Source of the DNA: Actinomycetota bacterium
GTDB taxonomy: Bacteria > Actinomycetota > Thermoleophilia > Gaiellales > Gaiellaceae
Direction: 5' to 3'
Length of the DNA stretch: 64,000 bases
NCBI GenBank assembly: GCA_003162055.1
Contig: PMNA01000013.1
Coordinates: 1 to 64,000, forward strand
Shown here: positions 33,059 through 42,080 of the stretch, in pieces
Layout of the letters: each line of letters starts with the position of its first letter
How positions within the stretch are numbered: the first letter of the stretch is position 1
Made by a program: the position numbers and the translations under genes
The notes under the pieces: generated by a model
What the model saw: the letters and a program-made list of their open reading frames with translations, nothing else
What the model was told of the DNA's origin: nothing
Database searches by the model: none

Positions 33059-35050
33059 GTGATGGCGAGAAACCGCATCGAGCGCAGAGAAGAGGCGAGA
33101 GTCGGCGATCGGCTGAGCGGGCGAGCTTGTGCGAGGCGCGGCTACGCAGGCGCCGTTCTGGCGCTTCTCGCTACCAGCGTCGCGCTCGCGCTGCCGGCGC
33201 CTGCGCTGGGCGCGGTGCCGGCTGGCTTCACGGCCTGTACGAGCGCCAGCGCCAGCGGTTTCTACTGCGGTCACGTGGTCGTGCCCGTGGACCGCAGCGG
33301 GCTGGGCGTTCCACTCACCACCACGATCTCGCTGCCCGTGATGTGGCGACCGGCTGAGGTCGCCGACACGAGCGGAGCGATCTTCGCGCTCGCCGGTGGG
33401 CCCGGTCAGTCGGCCACCCCGTACGCGGCCGAGTTCGCCGCGGCGCTCGCACCCGCGCTGAAAACGCGCGATCTGGTCGTCTTCGATCAACGAGGCACCG
33501 GCGCCAACGCTCTTTCCTGCCCGGGTGCGGACAACGCGGTCAGCTTTTCGCAGTACGTCCAGCAGTGCGCCGCCGAGCTCGGGCCGGCGCGTTCCTACTA
33601 CACGAGCAAGGACTCCGCCCTCGACCTGGACGCGGTGCGCGAGGCCGTCGGCGTCGACAAGGTGACCATCTTCGGCGTTTCCTACGGCACCTACGTGGCC
33701 CAGCTCTACGCCAGGCTCTTTCCCACGCACACGGCGGCGCTGGTGCTCGATTCGGTTGTCGCCCCAACCGGAGTCGATGCCTTCCTGCGCTCCAACTTCA
33801 CCTCGATTTCCGGCGTGCTGGCCGCAGACTGTGCGAAGAATCTTTGTCGCGGCATCACCAGAACGCCCTCTAGCGACCTCAAGCGACTGGTCGCCCGCGC
33901 CCGGTCCAAGGGCGCCATCGCACTCCGCTACGTCGACAAGGCCGGAAAGGTGCGCGGCATGGAGGTGAACCAGGCCGACCTCTTTTTCTTCATGGCCGAG
34001 AGTTACAGCTACGACGCCACTGTCCGCGCTCGCATGCCGGGCGCGGTTCGCTCGGCTCTGGCCGGCGATCCCTACCCGCTCGGGCGCCTGTTCGCGCCGT
34101 CGTCATCGGGGGCGGTCTCGAACACGGACCTGAGCGACACGCTCTACCTGGCCACCAGGTGCACGGAGGAGACCTTCCCCTGGTCGCCCAACGACAACAT
34201 CGTCGCCCGTAGGAGCAAGCTGGCGAGCGCGCTCGGCGGGATCGCTGCGAGCACTTTCGATCCCTTCACGTCGGACACCGCGCTCAGCATCTCCGATGTC
34301 AACTACTGCCTTTACTGGCCTGCGCCGACGCCGGCCGTCGATCCCACCGTGGCGGCGCCGACACCAAACGTCCCGGTGCTCATCCTGAGCGGTCAGGAAG
34401 ACGATGTGACCCCCGCCGTTGACGGGAAGCATGTAGCCGCACTGTTCCCGCAGGCGAAGGTCGTCAGCGTTCCCTTCACCGGTCACAGTGTCATCACCGA
34501 CGTTTGGCCGAATGCCAGTACCTGCGTCGGGCGGGCGCTCGCGAGCTTCTTCAACGGCAGCGCCGTCGCCTCGTGCTCGAACGTCACCCCCTTCTTCAGA
34601 CCGGTGAAGATCGATCCCGCCTCGCTGGCCAAGGTCGCGCCGGTCAAGCTGACGGGGATTCGCGGCCGGACTGTGGGAGCCGTCCTCGGGACGCTCAGCG
34701 ATGTGACCATGACTGAGCTTTCGGGGTCGGGACCGACCGCGGGACTGCGTGGCGGCTACTTCAGAGGCTCGGTGGCGAGTCTTCGGCTGCGGAAGATCGT
34801 CTACGTGCCCGGCGTTGTCGTGAACGGGAGCCTGAATCTCGTCAGCGGGTTGGCCAAGGTGACCGTGCGCGGCAAGGCTGCTCGCGGCAAGCTCGTCATT
34901 CGCCGCGGCAAGAAGATCACCAGCGTCAAGGGAACACTCGACGGGAAGCGCCTCAGTATCAGGACTCGCACCTCCGCGAACGACTCCACCGTGGCTGTTC
35001 GCCTGCCCAGCTTACTGGGCATGAGCCTCGGCACACGCCTGATCTCCTAG
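33059..35050 (+). CDS. Secreted alpha/beta hydrolase with C-terminal beta domain
   Basis: A 663-aa protein. A signal peptide (residues about 30-52, VLALLATSVALALPAPALGA) precedes an alpha/beta hydrolase of the TAP/proline-iminopeptidase type: oxyanion HGGPG-like LAGGPGQSAT, nucleophile Ser208 in GVSYGTY, Asp in SGQEDDVTP and His in FTGHS. Actinobacterial relatives are secreted tripeptidyl aminopeptidases or lipases. Residues about 520-663 are extra: Ser/Gly/Lys-rich beta strands (VRGKAARGKLVIRRGKK) that may bind cell wall. An ATG one codon after the GTG is an alternative start. Confidence 0.82.
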   Translation: MMARNRIERREEARVGDRLSGRACARRGYAGAVLALLATSVALALPAPALGAVPAGFTACTSASASGFYCGHVVVPVDRSGLGVPLTTTISLPVMWRPAEVADTSGAIFALAGGPGQSATPYAAEFAAALAPALKTRDLVVFDQRGTGANALSCPGADNAVSFSQYVQQCAAELGPARSYYTSKDSALDLDAVREAVGVDKVTIFGVSYGTYVAQLYARLFPTHTAALVLDSVVAPTGVDAFLRSNFTSISGVLAADCAKNLCRGITRTPSSDLKRLVARARSKGAIALRYVDKAGKVRGMEVNQADLFFFMAESYSYDATVRARMPGAVRSALAGDPYPLGRLFAPSSSGAVSNTDLSDTLYLATRCTEETFPWSPNDNIVARRSKLASALGGIAASTFDPFTSDTALSISDVNYCLYWPAPTPAVDPTVAAPTPNVPVLILSGQEDDVTPAVDGKHVAALFPQAKVVSVPFTGHSVITDVWPNASTCVGRALASFFNGSAVASCSNVTPFFRPVKIDPASLAKVAPVKLTGIRGRTVGAVLGTLSDVTMTELSGSGPTAGLRGGYFRGSVASLRLRKIVYVPGVVVNGSLNLVSGLAKVTVRGKAARGKLVIRRGKKITSVKGTLDGKRLSIRTRTSANDSTVAVRLPSLLGMSLGTRLIS

Positions 35051-35144
35051 GCGCTCCCGCTACGACCAAGCACTCCACCGCCTGGCCGCGCTCGGCGGCG
35101 CGCTACGCCGTCTTCGCTCTCGCTCTTGGCCTGCGGCTACGAAA

Positions 35145-35167
35145 GCGACGCTGTGTCCCAGCGTCGC
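35145..35167. terminator. 9-bp hairpin after the hydrolase gene
   Basis: GCGACGCTG (35145-35153) and CAGCGTCGC (35159-35167) are perfect inverted repeats with a 5-base loop, 95 bases after the stop codon. There is no T run. The rest of 35051-35334 shows no gene. Confidence 0.45.
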
Positions 35168-35322
35168 ACCCACCGATCACAGCCGGCCGGCGGGTCTCCA
35201 TTTCCTTCGGGGTTCTTACCTGAGACCCCGTTTCAGATCCGGCGCACCATCACTCGCGACTGCGCCGGGAGCGACGCGCCGTGCGAAACGCCCCGATCTT
35301 CCGGGGAGATTTCCGGGGGAAG

Positions 35323-35328
35323 TAGGCT
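35323..35328 (+). promoter_or_regulatory. -10-like TAGGCT, leaderless start
   Basis: TAGGCT is six bases before the GTG of the 41-codon frame at 35335. Just upstream TTCCGGGG occurs twice in direct repeat (about 35299-35316), a possible regulator site. Confidence 0.45.
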
Positions 35329-35334
35329 ACTCGC

Positions 35335-35460
35335 GTGAAGATTCTCATCAGCGGCTTGGCGATCCTGCTCGATTCGCGTGCGTGCGGGCGCCTGTGCGGG
35401 GATCGTTCCCTTAGGCGGCTCGATCCGCCAGCGGCGGCGATCGCGAGGCGGCAAGGGTGA
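35335..35460 (+). CDS. Possible 41-aa leader peptide coupled to GNAT gene
   Basis: A short GTG-initiated frame with hydrophobic start (VKILISGLAILLDSRACG) and an Arg/Ala-rich end. It starts at leaderless spacing behind TAGGCT and its TGA overlaps the GTG of the acetyltransferase gene (GTGA). Both details suggest it is translated to feed ribosomes into the next gene. No homology recognised; it could still be a chance frame. Confidence 0.4.
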   Translation: MKILISGLAILLDSRACGRLCGDRSLRRLDPPAAAIARRQG

Positions 35461-36269
35461 GCGAGAACGAGCGCCTACGAGTGGTTCAGTTTCTGCGCGC
35501 GCTCGACGACGCCGTCTGCGAGCGACGCGAGAAGTTTCCGGGGGGAGTGGCGACGCTCTCGGACAGCGAGCTGCCGGACGTCCTGAACATGAACCTGCTC
35601 AGGGTGGAGTCGTTGCCCGACCGTCTCTCGCTGCGCGAGCTGGCGTCAGAGGCGGAGCGGATCGCGGACGAGGCCGAGAAGTTCCAGAGCCGGCTCGCCT
35701 TTCGGCGCGTGATTGTCTACGACGAGGAGATCGGCGCCAGGCTCGCGCTCGGCTTCGAGCAGCTCGACCGCTGGCAGGCCGAGCGCGTCGTCTTGATGGC
35801 CCAACATCGCCGGCCCGATCGCGTCGCCGACGCGGACTTCGTGCGCGAGGTCGAGATCGAAGAGCTGGAGCCCGTGCGCAAGCGCTATCTGCTCGAACGT
35901 TCCGGTGGCAACGAGGTGCTCGTTCGCCAGGAGCTCGCGGTGCCGCGCAGACTGGCCGCGGCCGGTGAGATGCGCTTCTTCGCAGCCGTCGCCGAAGGTG
36001 AGATCCGCTCCTTCTGCGAGCTGTACAGCGACGACAGCGGCGTTGCCGTCGTTCGCTCGGTCGCGACCCTGAAGGCTCACCGACGCGCCGGCCTGGCGCG
36101 GGCCACCGTCTCGCACGCCGTCCAGCGCAGCCGGGCGCTGGGGTACGAGCTCACCTTCCTGCGCGCCGTCCATGACGACTGGCCCAAGAACCTCTACGGC
36201 GAGCTGGGGTTCGACGCGGTTGGAATGATCTATCGCTTCGCGGGCCGGCCCGCGGTCGACGCTCGCTAG
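35457..36269 (+). CDS. GNAT-family acetyltransferase
   Basis: A 270-aa protein. The last ~120 residues form a GNAT fold: strand pair FFAAVAEGEIRSFCELYSDD, the acetyl-CoA loop in VATLKAHRRAGLARATVSHA (variant of Q/RxxGxG/A), and ELGFDAVGMIYRF at the end. Residues 1-125 are helical and may be a second, degenerate GNAT half; two-domain members of this type are common in actinobacteria. The substrate is unknown. The GTG start overlaps the stop of the short upstream frame. Confidence 0.8.
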   Translation: MSENERLRVVQFLRALDDAVCERREKFPGGVATLSDSELPDVLNMNLLRVESLPDRLSLRELASEAERIADEAEKFQSRLAFRRVIVYDEEIGARLALGFEQLDRWQAERVVLMAQHRRPDRVADADFVREVEIEELEPVRKRYLLERSGGNEVLVRQELAVPRRLAAAGEMRFFAAVAEGEIRSFCELYSDDSGVAVVRSVATLKAHRRAGLARATVSHAVQRSRALGYELTFLRAVHDDWPKNLYGELGFDAVGMIYRFAGRPAVDAR

Positions 36270-36649
36270 CCGGAGCCGAAGTGGCCGTCGGACCAATCGA
36301 CGCCGGAGCGCCGAATCAGCACGGCACTTGTTATTCCGATCACGAGCAGCGCCGCTGCGGTCAGCGAAAGGCCGATCATTCCACCCAGGAAGAAAACGAG
36401 CGTCGGCGCTCCGACGAGCGCGGCGATACCGATCAGAGCGAGAACGTTCGTGCCGGTCGCCTTTCTGAGTAGGAGCACCAGGGCGAGCACGAGGAAGAGC
36501 GCGGGCGGAATCAGCAGCGCGCCCGCATAGAAAGCCTGCTCGATCCGGCTCCCGTTGTCGGGTCGGTGGACGAAGCCGTAGTAGGCGGCAAAAACGACGA
36601 TCGCTGCCAGCGCAAGCGCGAGAGTGAGGGCTCCAAGGCGACGCACCAC
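36266..36649 (-). CDS. Small four-helix membrane protein
   Basis: About 127 aa with four hydrophobic helices (LTLALALAAIVVFAAYYGF; AFYAGALLIPPALFLVLALVLLL; VLALIGIAALVGAPTLVFFL; LTAAALLVIGITSAVLI), short charged loops and a Gly-rich tail. No family recognised. The frame is open upstream, but homology-free basic residues there make the GTG at 36649 or 36646 the likely start. It overlaps the end of the convergent acetyltransferase gene by 4 bp and follows lysA by 70 bp on the same strand. Confidence 0.6.
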   Translation of the reverse strand: MVRRLGALTLALALAAIVVFAAYYGFVHRPDNGSRIEQAFYAGALLIPPALFLVLALVLLLRKATGTNVLALIGIAALVGAPTLVFFLGGMIGLSLTAAALLVIGITSAVLIRRSGVDWSDGHFGSG

Positions 36650-36719
36650 GCCTATTCTGGAACATTTGTTACGAGCGTGCACGAGGACCGTGCGCTTCAC
36701 GCTTCGGGCCGCGAGGACG

Positions 36720-37991
36720 CTAGAGCGTTTCGAGGTCGAGAATCTCCTCGAGAGTCTCGCGGCGCCGGATCAGGCGCGCCTTTCCGTCGGCGACGAGCAC
36801 CGCGGCGGGTCGTGTCAGGACGTTGTAGTTGGAGGCCATGCTGAGCGTGTAGGCGCCGGTGTCGGGAACGGCCAGCAGGTCGCCGCGACGTGGCTCCGGA
36901 AGAGCGACGCGCCTGACCAGCACGTCGCCGGCCTCGCAGTGCTTGCCGCAAACCGTGTAGGAACGGTCGCTCGGGTCGCCGGCGCGATTGGCGAGCAGCG
37001 CCTCGTAGCGGGCGCCGTAGAAGAGTGGGCGCGGGTTGTCGGAGTAGCCGCCGTCGACCGCCACCCAGGGTGGGCCCTCGGCGGGCTCCTTGACGACGCC
37101 GACCGTGTAGAGCGTGAAGCCCGCCTCGCCGACGAGCGAGCGTCCAGGCTCGAGAATCAATCCCGGCCGGGGCAGGCCGTGCGCGGCGAAGTCGCGCGCC
37201 AACCGCGCCTCGAGATCGCCGATCCATTCGGCGATCGAGGGCGCCGGCTCGTCCTCGGTGTAGCGGATGCCGAGACCACCGCCGACGTCCACCACCGCCG
37301 GGGCCCAGGCCAGCTCGGTGCGGCAGACGGCGACGAAGCCGGCCAGCCAATCGAGCAGCATGCGCGGCGCGGCCAGATCGAGCAGCTGCGAGCCGAGATG
37401 AATGTGCAGTCCGGCCATCTCCAGCCCGAGCGACGTACCGAGGCGCACGGCCTCGATCGTCTGCTCGGGCGTCAGCCCAAACTTGGAGCCGAGGCTCGCG
37501 GTCTGGATCGCCTCGTGCGTGTCAACCTCGATGCCCGGCGTGACGCGGACGAGCGCCCGCTTGATCCCGGCCGCCGCGGCCCGCTCGACCTCGTCGGGCG
37601 CGTCGAGAACGAGATACAGCACGTCGGCCTCGGCGGCCGCGCGCAGCTCCTCGTCGCTCTTGTTGTTGCCGTGGACGACGATCTTGCCGCCGCCGATTCC
37701 CGCTCTCAGCGCGACCTTCAGCTCTCCCAGCGTCGAGACGTCGGCGCCCACGCCCTCCTCGGCGAGCAGGCGCAGCACGGACACATTGGGGAAGGCCTTC
37801 GAGCCGAAGACGACGAGCGCGTTCGGCGCCGCCTTGCGGTAGGCGCGCGCTCGGGCCCGCAGCGTCTGCTCGCAGTAGACGATCAGCGGCGTACCGAACT
37901 CGCGCGCCAGCTCGGAGGCGCGCAGGCCGCCGACTTCCAGCTCGCCCTGCTCGATGCGGGCGCTGTCGGGAAAGAGATCGAGAACTGACAC
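36720..37991 (-). CDS. lysA: Diaminopimelate decarboxylase
   Basis: A 423-aa PLP enzyme that makes L-lysine from meso-diaminopimelate. The PLP lysine lies in ALVVFGSKAFPNVSV; the phosphate loop GGGLGIRYTEDEP, ILEPGRSLVGEAG and the CGKHCEAGDVL segment with the active Cys are all present. Length and domain order (TIM barrel, then beta domain) are normal. The GTG start is six bases after TAAGCT, with no Shine-Dalgarno, so it is probably leaderless. Confidence 0.95.
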   Translation of the reverse strand: MSVLDLFPDSARIEQGELEVGGLRASELAREFGTPLIVYCEQTLRARARAYRKAAPNALVVFGSKAFPNVSVLRLLAEEGVGADVSTLGELKVALRAGIGGGKIVVHGNNKSDEELRAAAEADVLYLVLDAPDEVERAAAAGIKRALVRVTPGIEVDTHEAIQTASLGSKFGLTPEQTIEAVRLGTSLGLEMAGLHIHLGSQLLDLAAPRMLLDWLAGFVAVCRTELAWAPAVVDVGGGLGIRYTEDEPAPSIAEWIGDLEARLARDFAAHGLPRPGLILEPGRSLVGEAGFTLYTVGVVKEPAEGPPWVAVDGGYSDNPRPLFYGARYEALLANRAGDPSDRSYTVCGKHCEAGDVLVRRVALPEPRRGDLLAVPDTGAYTLSMASNYNVLTRPAAVLVADGKARLIRRRETLEEILDLETL

Positions 37992-37997
37992 AGCGCG

Positions 37998-38003
37998 AGC
38001 TTA
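37998..38003 (-). promoter_or_regulatory. -10-like TAAGCT, leaderless lysA start
   Basis: TAAGCT is six bases before the lysA GTG. Confidence 0.5.
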
Positions 38004-38081
38004 GCGATACGACATCGCTGCGACGAATCTCGTCCGCTCTGCCGTAATCTGGGCCAAGACGCGGAAGAGGAGGATGTCGAG

Positions 38082-38507
38082 ATGCCCGGACAGCATTCCG
38101 TTCCCGGTAGCTGCCTCTGCGGCGGCGTGCGTTTCGAGCTGGAGCCGCCCTTCGAGCTCGCCAGTTGGTGCCATTGCGAGCACTGCCGCAAGCACTCGGG
38201 TAACTTCGGCTCGGCTTCGATCGAGGTCCCCGTCGAGCAGCTGCGGCTCCTCTCGGGCGAGGAGTTGCCCGGCCGCTGGTAACCGGCGCCGGGGCTCGCC
38301 GTCAAGGTGTTCTACGGTCGTTGCGACTCGAGCCTGTTCGGCACTCGAGAGCCGGAGGGCCCGACGATCTGGGTGCGTATGGGCGCTCTCGACGCCGACC
38401 CGGGCCTACGCCCGAGCCGACATGTCTGGGCCGGCTCGGCGCCGTCCTGGTTCCCGCTTTCCGATGATGGGCTGCCGCGCTACGCGGACGGGTCGCCCGC
38501 CGGCTGA
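38082..38507 (+). pseudogene. GFA/CENP-V-family protein gene with internal TAA
   Basis: One frame runs from ATG 38082 (ribosome binding site GAGGAGG) to the stop at 38507, broken only by TAA at 38280-38282. Before the stop: CLCGGV and CHCEHCRKHSG, the zinc cysteines of the GFA fold named for glutathione-dependent formaldehyde-activating enzyme. After it: VKVFYGRCDSSLFG (the later Cys site, one Cys apparently replaced) and VRMGALDADPGLRP. The family normally has Tyr or a similar residue at this place (RWYxP), so one TAC/TAT-to-TAA change explains the break. Readthrough or a sequencing error cannot be excluded. Confidence 0.75.
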
Positions 38508-38509
38508 GG

Positions 38510-38515
38510 TAGCTT
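38510..38515 (+). promoter_or_regulatory. -10-like TAGCTT upstream of leuS
   Basis: TAGCTT ends nine bases before the leuS ATG and there is no clear Shine-Dalgarno. Confidence 0.4.
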
Positions 38516-38524
38516 TCCAAGGCC

Positions 38525-40993
38525 ATGACGGACGAGCCCGCCAAGACGACGATCGAAGACGCCTACGATCCGCAGGCGATCGAGCCCAAGTGGCAGGCGC
38601 TCTGGGCTAAGGAGCGCGCTTTCGCGGTGCCGAACCCGAAGCCGGGCAGGCCGGAGTGGAACGAGCGCTCGACCTACGTGCTCGAGATGCTGCCCTACCC
38701 CTCGGGCGAGTTACACATGGGCCACGTCAAGAACTACACGCTGGGTGACGTCGTGGCCCACTTCCGCCGCCGAGGCGGCTGGAAGGTGCTGCGCCCGATG
38801 GGCTACGACGCCTTCGGCCTGCCAGCCGAGAACGCGGCGATCAAGGAGGGCGGTCAGCCGCGCGAGATCACCGAGCGAAACATCGGTCGCATCCGCGAGC
38901 AGATGCAGCGCATGGGCTGGGCGATCGACTGGGAGCGGGAGATCTCGACCCACACGCCCGAGTACTACCGCTGGACGCAGCTGCTCTTTCTGAAGCTGTT
39001 CGAGCGCGGCCTGGCCTATCGCAAGGAGTCACTGCAGAACTGGTGCCCGAAAGACCAGACGGTGCTGGCCAACGAGCAGGTGGTGGACGGGCGCTGCGAG
39101 CGCTGTGGCAGCGAGGTCGAGAAGCGCTCGCTCGAGCAGTGGTTCTTCCGCATCACCGACTACGCCGAGGCGCTGCTGGACGAGATGAGCCTGCTCGAGC
39201 AATGGCCCGAGCGGGTGCTGACGATGCAGCGCAACTGGATCGGCCGCTCGGAGGGCGCCGAGGTCGTCTTCCGCGTCGAGAACACGGAGATCGACGTGCC
39301 CGTCTTCACCACGCGCCCGGACACGTTGTTCGGCGCCACCTTCTTCGTGCTGGCGCCCGAGCACCCGCTCGTTGCCGAGCTTGTCGCCGGGCGGCCCGAG
39401 GAAGAGGCGGTGCGCGCCTACGTCAAGCAGGCGCAGGGGCGCTCGAATATCGAGCGCGAGGAAAAGGCCAAGGACGGTGTCTTCACCGGCCGCAATATGG
39501 TCAACCCGGTCAACGGCGCGCGGATCCCGATCTGGGTCGCCGACTACGTTTTGATGGAGTACGGAACCGGCGCGATCATGGCCGTGCCCGCCCACGACGA
39601 GCGCGACCACGCCTTCGCCCGGCAGTACGAGCTGCCGATCGTGCAGGTGATCGCGCCGCGCGAGGGAGAGGTCGACGTTCAGGTCGAGGCCTACGTCTCC
39701 AGCTCGCCGGACGACGTCCTCGTCAACTCGAGCGAGTTCTCGCAATCCCCGAGCCCCGAAGCGAAGCGTTCGATCATCAACTGGTTGGGTGCCGTGGGCC
39801 TCGGTGATGCGAAGGTCAGCTACCGCCTGCGCGACTGGCTGATCTCGCGCCAGCGCTACTGGGGCTGCCCGATCCCGATCGTCTACTGCGACAAGTGCGG
39901 CATCGTGCCGGTGCCAGGTAGCGAGCTACCGGTGCTTCTGCCGGAGATCTCCGACTTCCTGCCCAAGGGTCGTTCGCCGCTGGCCACGGCGGAGGAGTGG
40001 GTGCAGGTGAAGTGCCCGAGCTGCGGCGGCGAGGCCAGGCGTGAGACCGACACCCTGGACACCTTCGTCGACTCCTCCTGGTACTTCATCCGCTACTGCG
40101 ACCCACACAACGCCGAGGCTCCTTGGGACAGACAGATCGTCGATCACTGGATGCCGGTCGATCAGTACATCGGCGGCGTCGAGCACGCGATCTTGCACCT
40201 GATGTACGCCCGCTTCTTCACCAAGGCGCTGGCGGATATGGGCATGCTCGGCTTTCGCGAGCCCTTTGCCCGGCTGTTCACACAGGGGATGATCCACTAC
40301 CGCGGCGCCAAGATGTCGAAGTCGAAGGGCAACGTCGTGATGCCGAACCCGTACATCGAGCGCTTCGGTGCCGACGCGGTGCGCCTGAACATCCTCTTCA
40401 TGGGCCCGGCCGATCAGGATGCGGAGTGGCAGGACAGCGGCATCGAGGGTACGAGCCGCTTCCTTGGCAGGCTCTGGCGCACGGTGCTGGAGGCGGCCGA
40501 CAAACCTATGAGCTCCAAGGTGACGCCGCTGGCGCGCAAGGCTCATCAGACGATCGCCAAGGTCACGGACGACATCGACCGCCGCTTCGTCTTCAACACC
40601 CCGATCGCGGCGGTGATGGAGCTGGTCAACGAGATCAACCGCGCCCCGCAAGACCCCGGCGCCCGCTTCGCCGCCGAGACCGCCGTCAGCCTGATTCAAC
40701 CCTACGCGCCGCACATCGCCGAGGAGCTGTGGCAGAGGCTCGGGCACGAGCGCCTCTGGATCGAGCCCTGGCCGACCTACGACGAGCGCCTGCTCGAGCA
40801 GGAGGCGTTCGAGCTCGTGGTGCAGGTGAACGGCAAGGTGCGCGATCGCCTGCCAGCCTCGGTCGCTGCGAGCGAGGAGCAGCTGGTCGAGCTGGCGCGC
40901 TCCTCGCCCAGGGTCGCGCCCTATCTCGAGGGCAAGCAGATCCGCAAGACGATCGTCGTGCCGCGCAAGCTGGTCAACCTGGTAGTTGGTTAG
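38525..40993 (+). CDS. leuS: Leucyl-tRNA synthetase
   Basis: An 822-aa class I aminoacyl-tRNA synthetase. The HIGH motif is PYPSGELHMGHVKNY, the KMSKS motif is GAKMSKSKGNVV. A CP1 editing domain (about residues 220-420, including TRPDTLFGATFFV and DYVLMEYGTGAIMAVPAHD) and a zinc-type insertion with Cys pairs (CDKCGIV, CPSCGGEA) are present. The C-terminal domain ends EGKQIRKTIVVPRKLVNLV as usual. Its stop codon overlaps that of the convergent LacI-like gene. Confidence 0.97.
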   Translation: MTDEPAKTTIEDAYDPQAIEPKWQALWAKERAFAVPNPKPGRPEWNERSTYVLEMLPYPSGELHMGHVKNYTLGDVVAHFRRRGGWKVLRPMGYDAFGLPAENAAIKEGGQPREITERNIGRIREQMQRMGWAIDWEREISTHTPEYYRWTQLLFLKLFERGLAYRKESLQNWCPKDQTVLANEQVVDGRCERCGSEVEKRSLEQWFFRITDYAEALLDEMSLLEQWPERVLTMQRNWIGRSEGAEVVFRVENTEIDVPVFTTRPDTLFGATFFVLAPEHPLVAELVAGRPEEEAVRAYVKQAQGRSNIEREEKAKDGVFTGRNMVNPVNGARIPIWVADYVLMEYGTGAIMAVPAHDERDHAFARQYELPIVQVIAPREGEVDVQVEAYVSSSPDDVLVNSSEFSQSPSPEAKRSIINWLGAVGLGDAKVSYRLRDWLISRQRYWGCPIPIVYCDKCGIVPVPGSELPVLLPEISDFLPKGRSPLATAEEWVQVKCPSCGGEARRETDTLDTFVDSSWYFIRYCDPHNAEAPWDRQIVDHWMPVDQYIGGVEHAILHLMYARFFTKALADMGMLGFREPFARLFTQGMIHYRGAKMSKSKGNVVMPNPYIERFGADAVRLNILFMGPADQDAEWQDSGIEGTSRFLGRLWRTVLEAADKPMSSKVTPLARKAHQTIAKVTDDIDRRFVFNTPIAAVMELVNEINRAPQDPGARFAAETAVSLIQPYAPHIAEELWQRLGHERLWIEPWPTYDERLLEQEAFELVVQVNGKVRDRLPASVAASEEQLVELARSSPRVAPYLEGKQIRKTIVVPRKLVNLVVG

Positions 40994-41994
40994 GAAGCCG
41001 CCGGCCCGCTCGACTCGCGGATGACGAGTTCGGCGGAGACGACTGATGTCGGCGGCGGCTCGTCTGGACTCTCGAGCATGCGTAGGATCGCCTCGGCGGC
41101 GGCCGTCCCCATGCCGGCGGCATCCTGGCGTACTGTCGTCATGCTCGGTTTCATGCCGGCGGCGAAGGAAGCGTCGTCGAAGCCGGTGACGGCGATGTCG
41201 TCGGGGATGCGGAGGCCGGTCTCTGCAATTGCCACCATCGCTCCGATCGCCATGGTGTCGCTGGCGCAGGTGATGGCGTCGGGGCGCCCGGGCAGAGCCA
41301 GCAGGCGCTTCGCGGCCTCGTAGGCGCTGTGGTGGTAGTAGTCGCCCTGCTCGATGTACTCGGCCGGCGCCGGCAGCCCGAGCCGGTCGAGCTCGGAGCG
41401 GTATCCAAACAGGCGGTCGGGCCCCGGGCGGGTGTTCTGGGGGCCGCAGATGTGAGCTATCCGCTTCCGGCCTGTGTCGTGGAGGTGACTGACCACGCTC
41501 GCCATCGCGGCGACATTGTCCGACATCACGTAACCGGCTCTACGCCCGATCGGATCCAGGTCGATAAAGACCACCGAGACCTCCGAGCTCAGGATCGGCT
41601 CCACCTCGGGGTCGTCCCAACCCAACCCCCAGACGATCAGGGCGTCGGCTCCGCGCTCGATCGTGCGCGCGAGCGCCGCCGCCCGCGTCGGATCGCCTCG
41701 CCGGAACGGGCGGTTTCCGCACAGAAGCAGGTCGCAGCCGGCGCTGACCAGACGGCCGCGAATACCCCTGAAGACCGGCCCGAAGAAGGGGTGGTCGAAC
41801 TCGGCCACCTCCCAACTCGCCGTTACGAGTCCCACCAGGTAGCGTCCCGCAGCTCGCTCGTGCGCCGGTCTGTCGGCCATACCGTCGGTACGCGAGCGCA
41901 GGACTTCGGCGTCGGCCATGCTGGCGTCGAGTTCTGCGTAGAGGCGTGCAGGAGAGAGGTAGCCTTCGGTGTCCGGCGCCTCTTCAGTCGACAC
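40990..41994 (-). CDS. LacI/GalR-type effector-binding protein without HTH (copy 3)
   Basis: A 334-aa protein. Residues about 54-330 form the periplasmic-binding-protein-like effector domain of LacI/GalR regulators: YLVGLVTASW, ADALIVWGLG, RKRIAHICGP, FGYRSELDRLGLP, PDAITCASDTMAIGAM, DIAVTGFDDASFA, TTVRQD. The expected ~50-residue N-terminal DNA-binding domain is missing; instead there is YLSPARLYAELDASMADAEV and a helical stretch, with no signal peptide. It is the last of three tandem paralogues (62 and 86 bp apart). The GTG start follows GGGGAGGGG. Ligand, probably a sugar, and partner are unknown. Confidence 0.85.
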   Translation of the reverse strand: MSTEEAPDTEGYLSPARLYAELDASMADAEVLRSRTDGMADRPAHERAAGRYLVGLVTASWEVAEFDHPFFGPVFRGIRGRLVSAGCDLLLCGNRPFRRGDPTRAAALARTIERGADALIVWGLGWDDPEVEPILSSEVSVVFIDLDPIGRRAGYVMSDNVAAMASVVSHLHDTGRKRIAHICGPQNTRPGPDRLFGYRSELDRLGLPAPAEYIEQGDYYHHSAYEAAKRLLALPGRPDAITCASDTMAIGAMVAIAETGLRIPDDIAVTGFDDASFAAGMKPSMTTVRQDAAGMGTAAAEAILRMLESPDEPPPTSVVSAELVIRESSGPAAS

Positions 41995-42080
41995 CCGCGG
42001 CCCCTCCCCGTAGATTCACCTGCACGGGAACGCACCTAACGCCGAAGCAACGGCAGTGGTCGGGGAACGGCGCCATCGGT

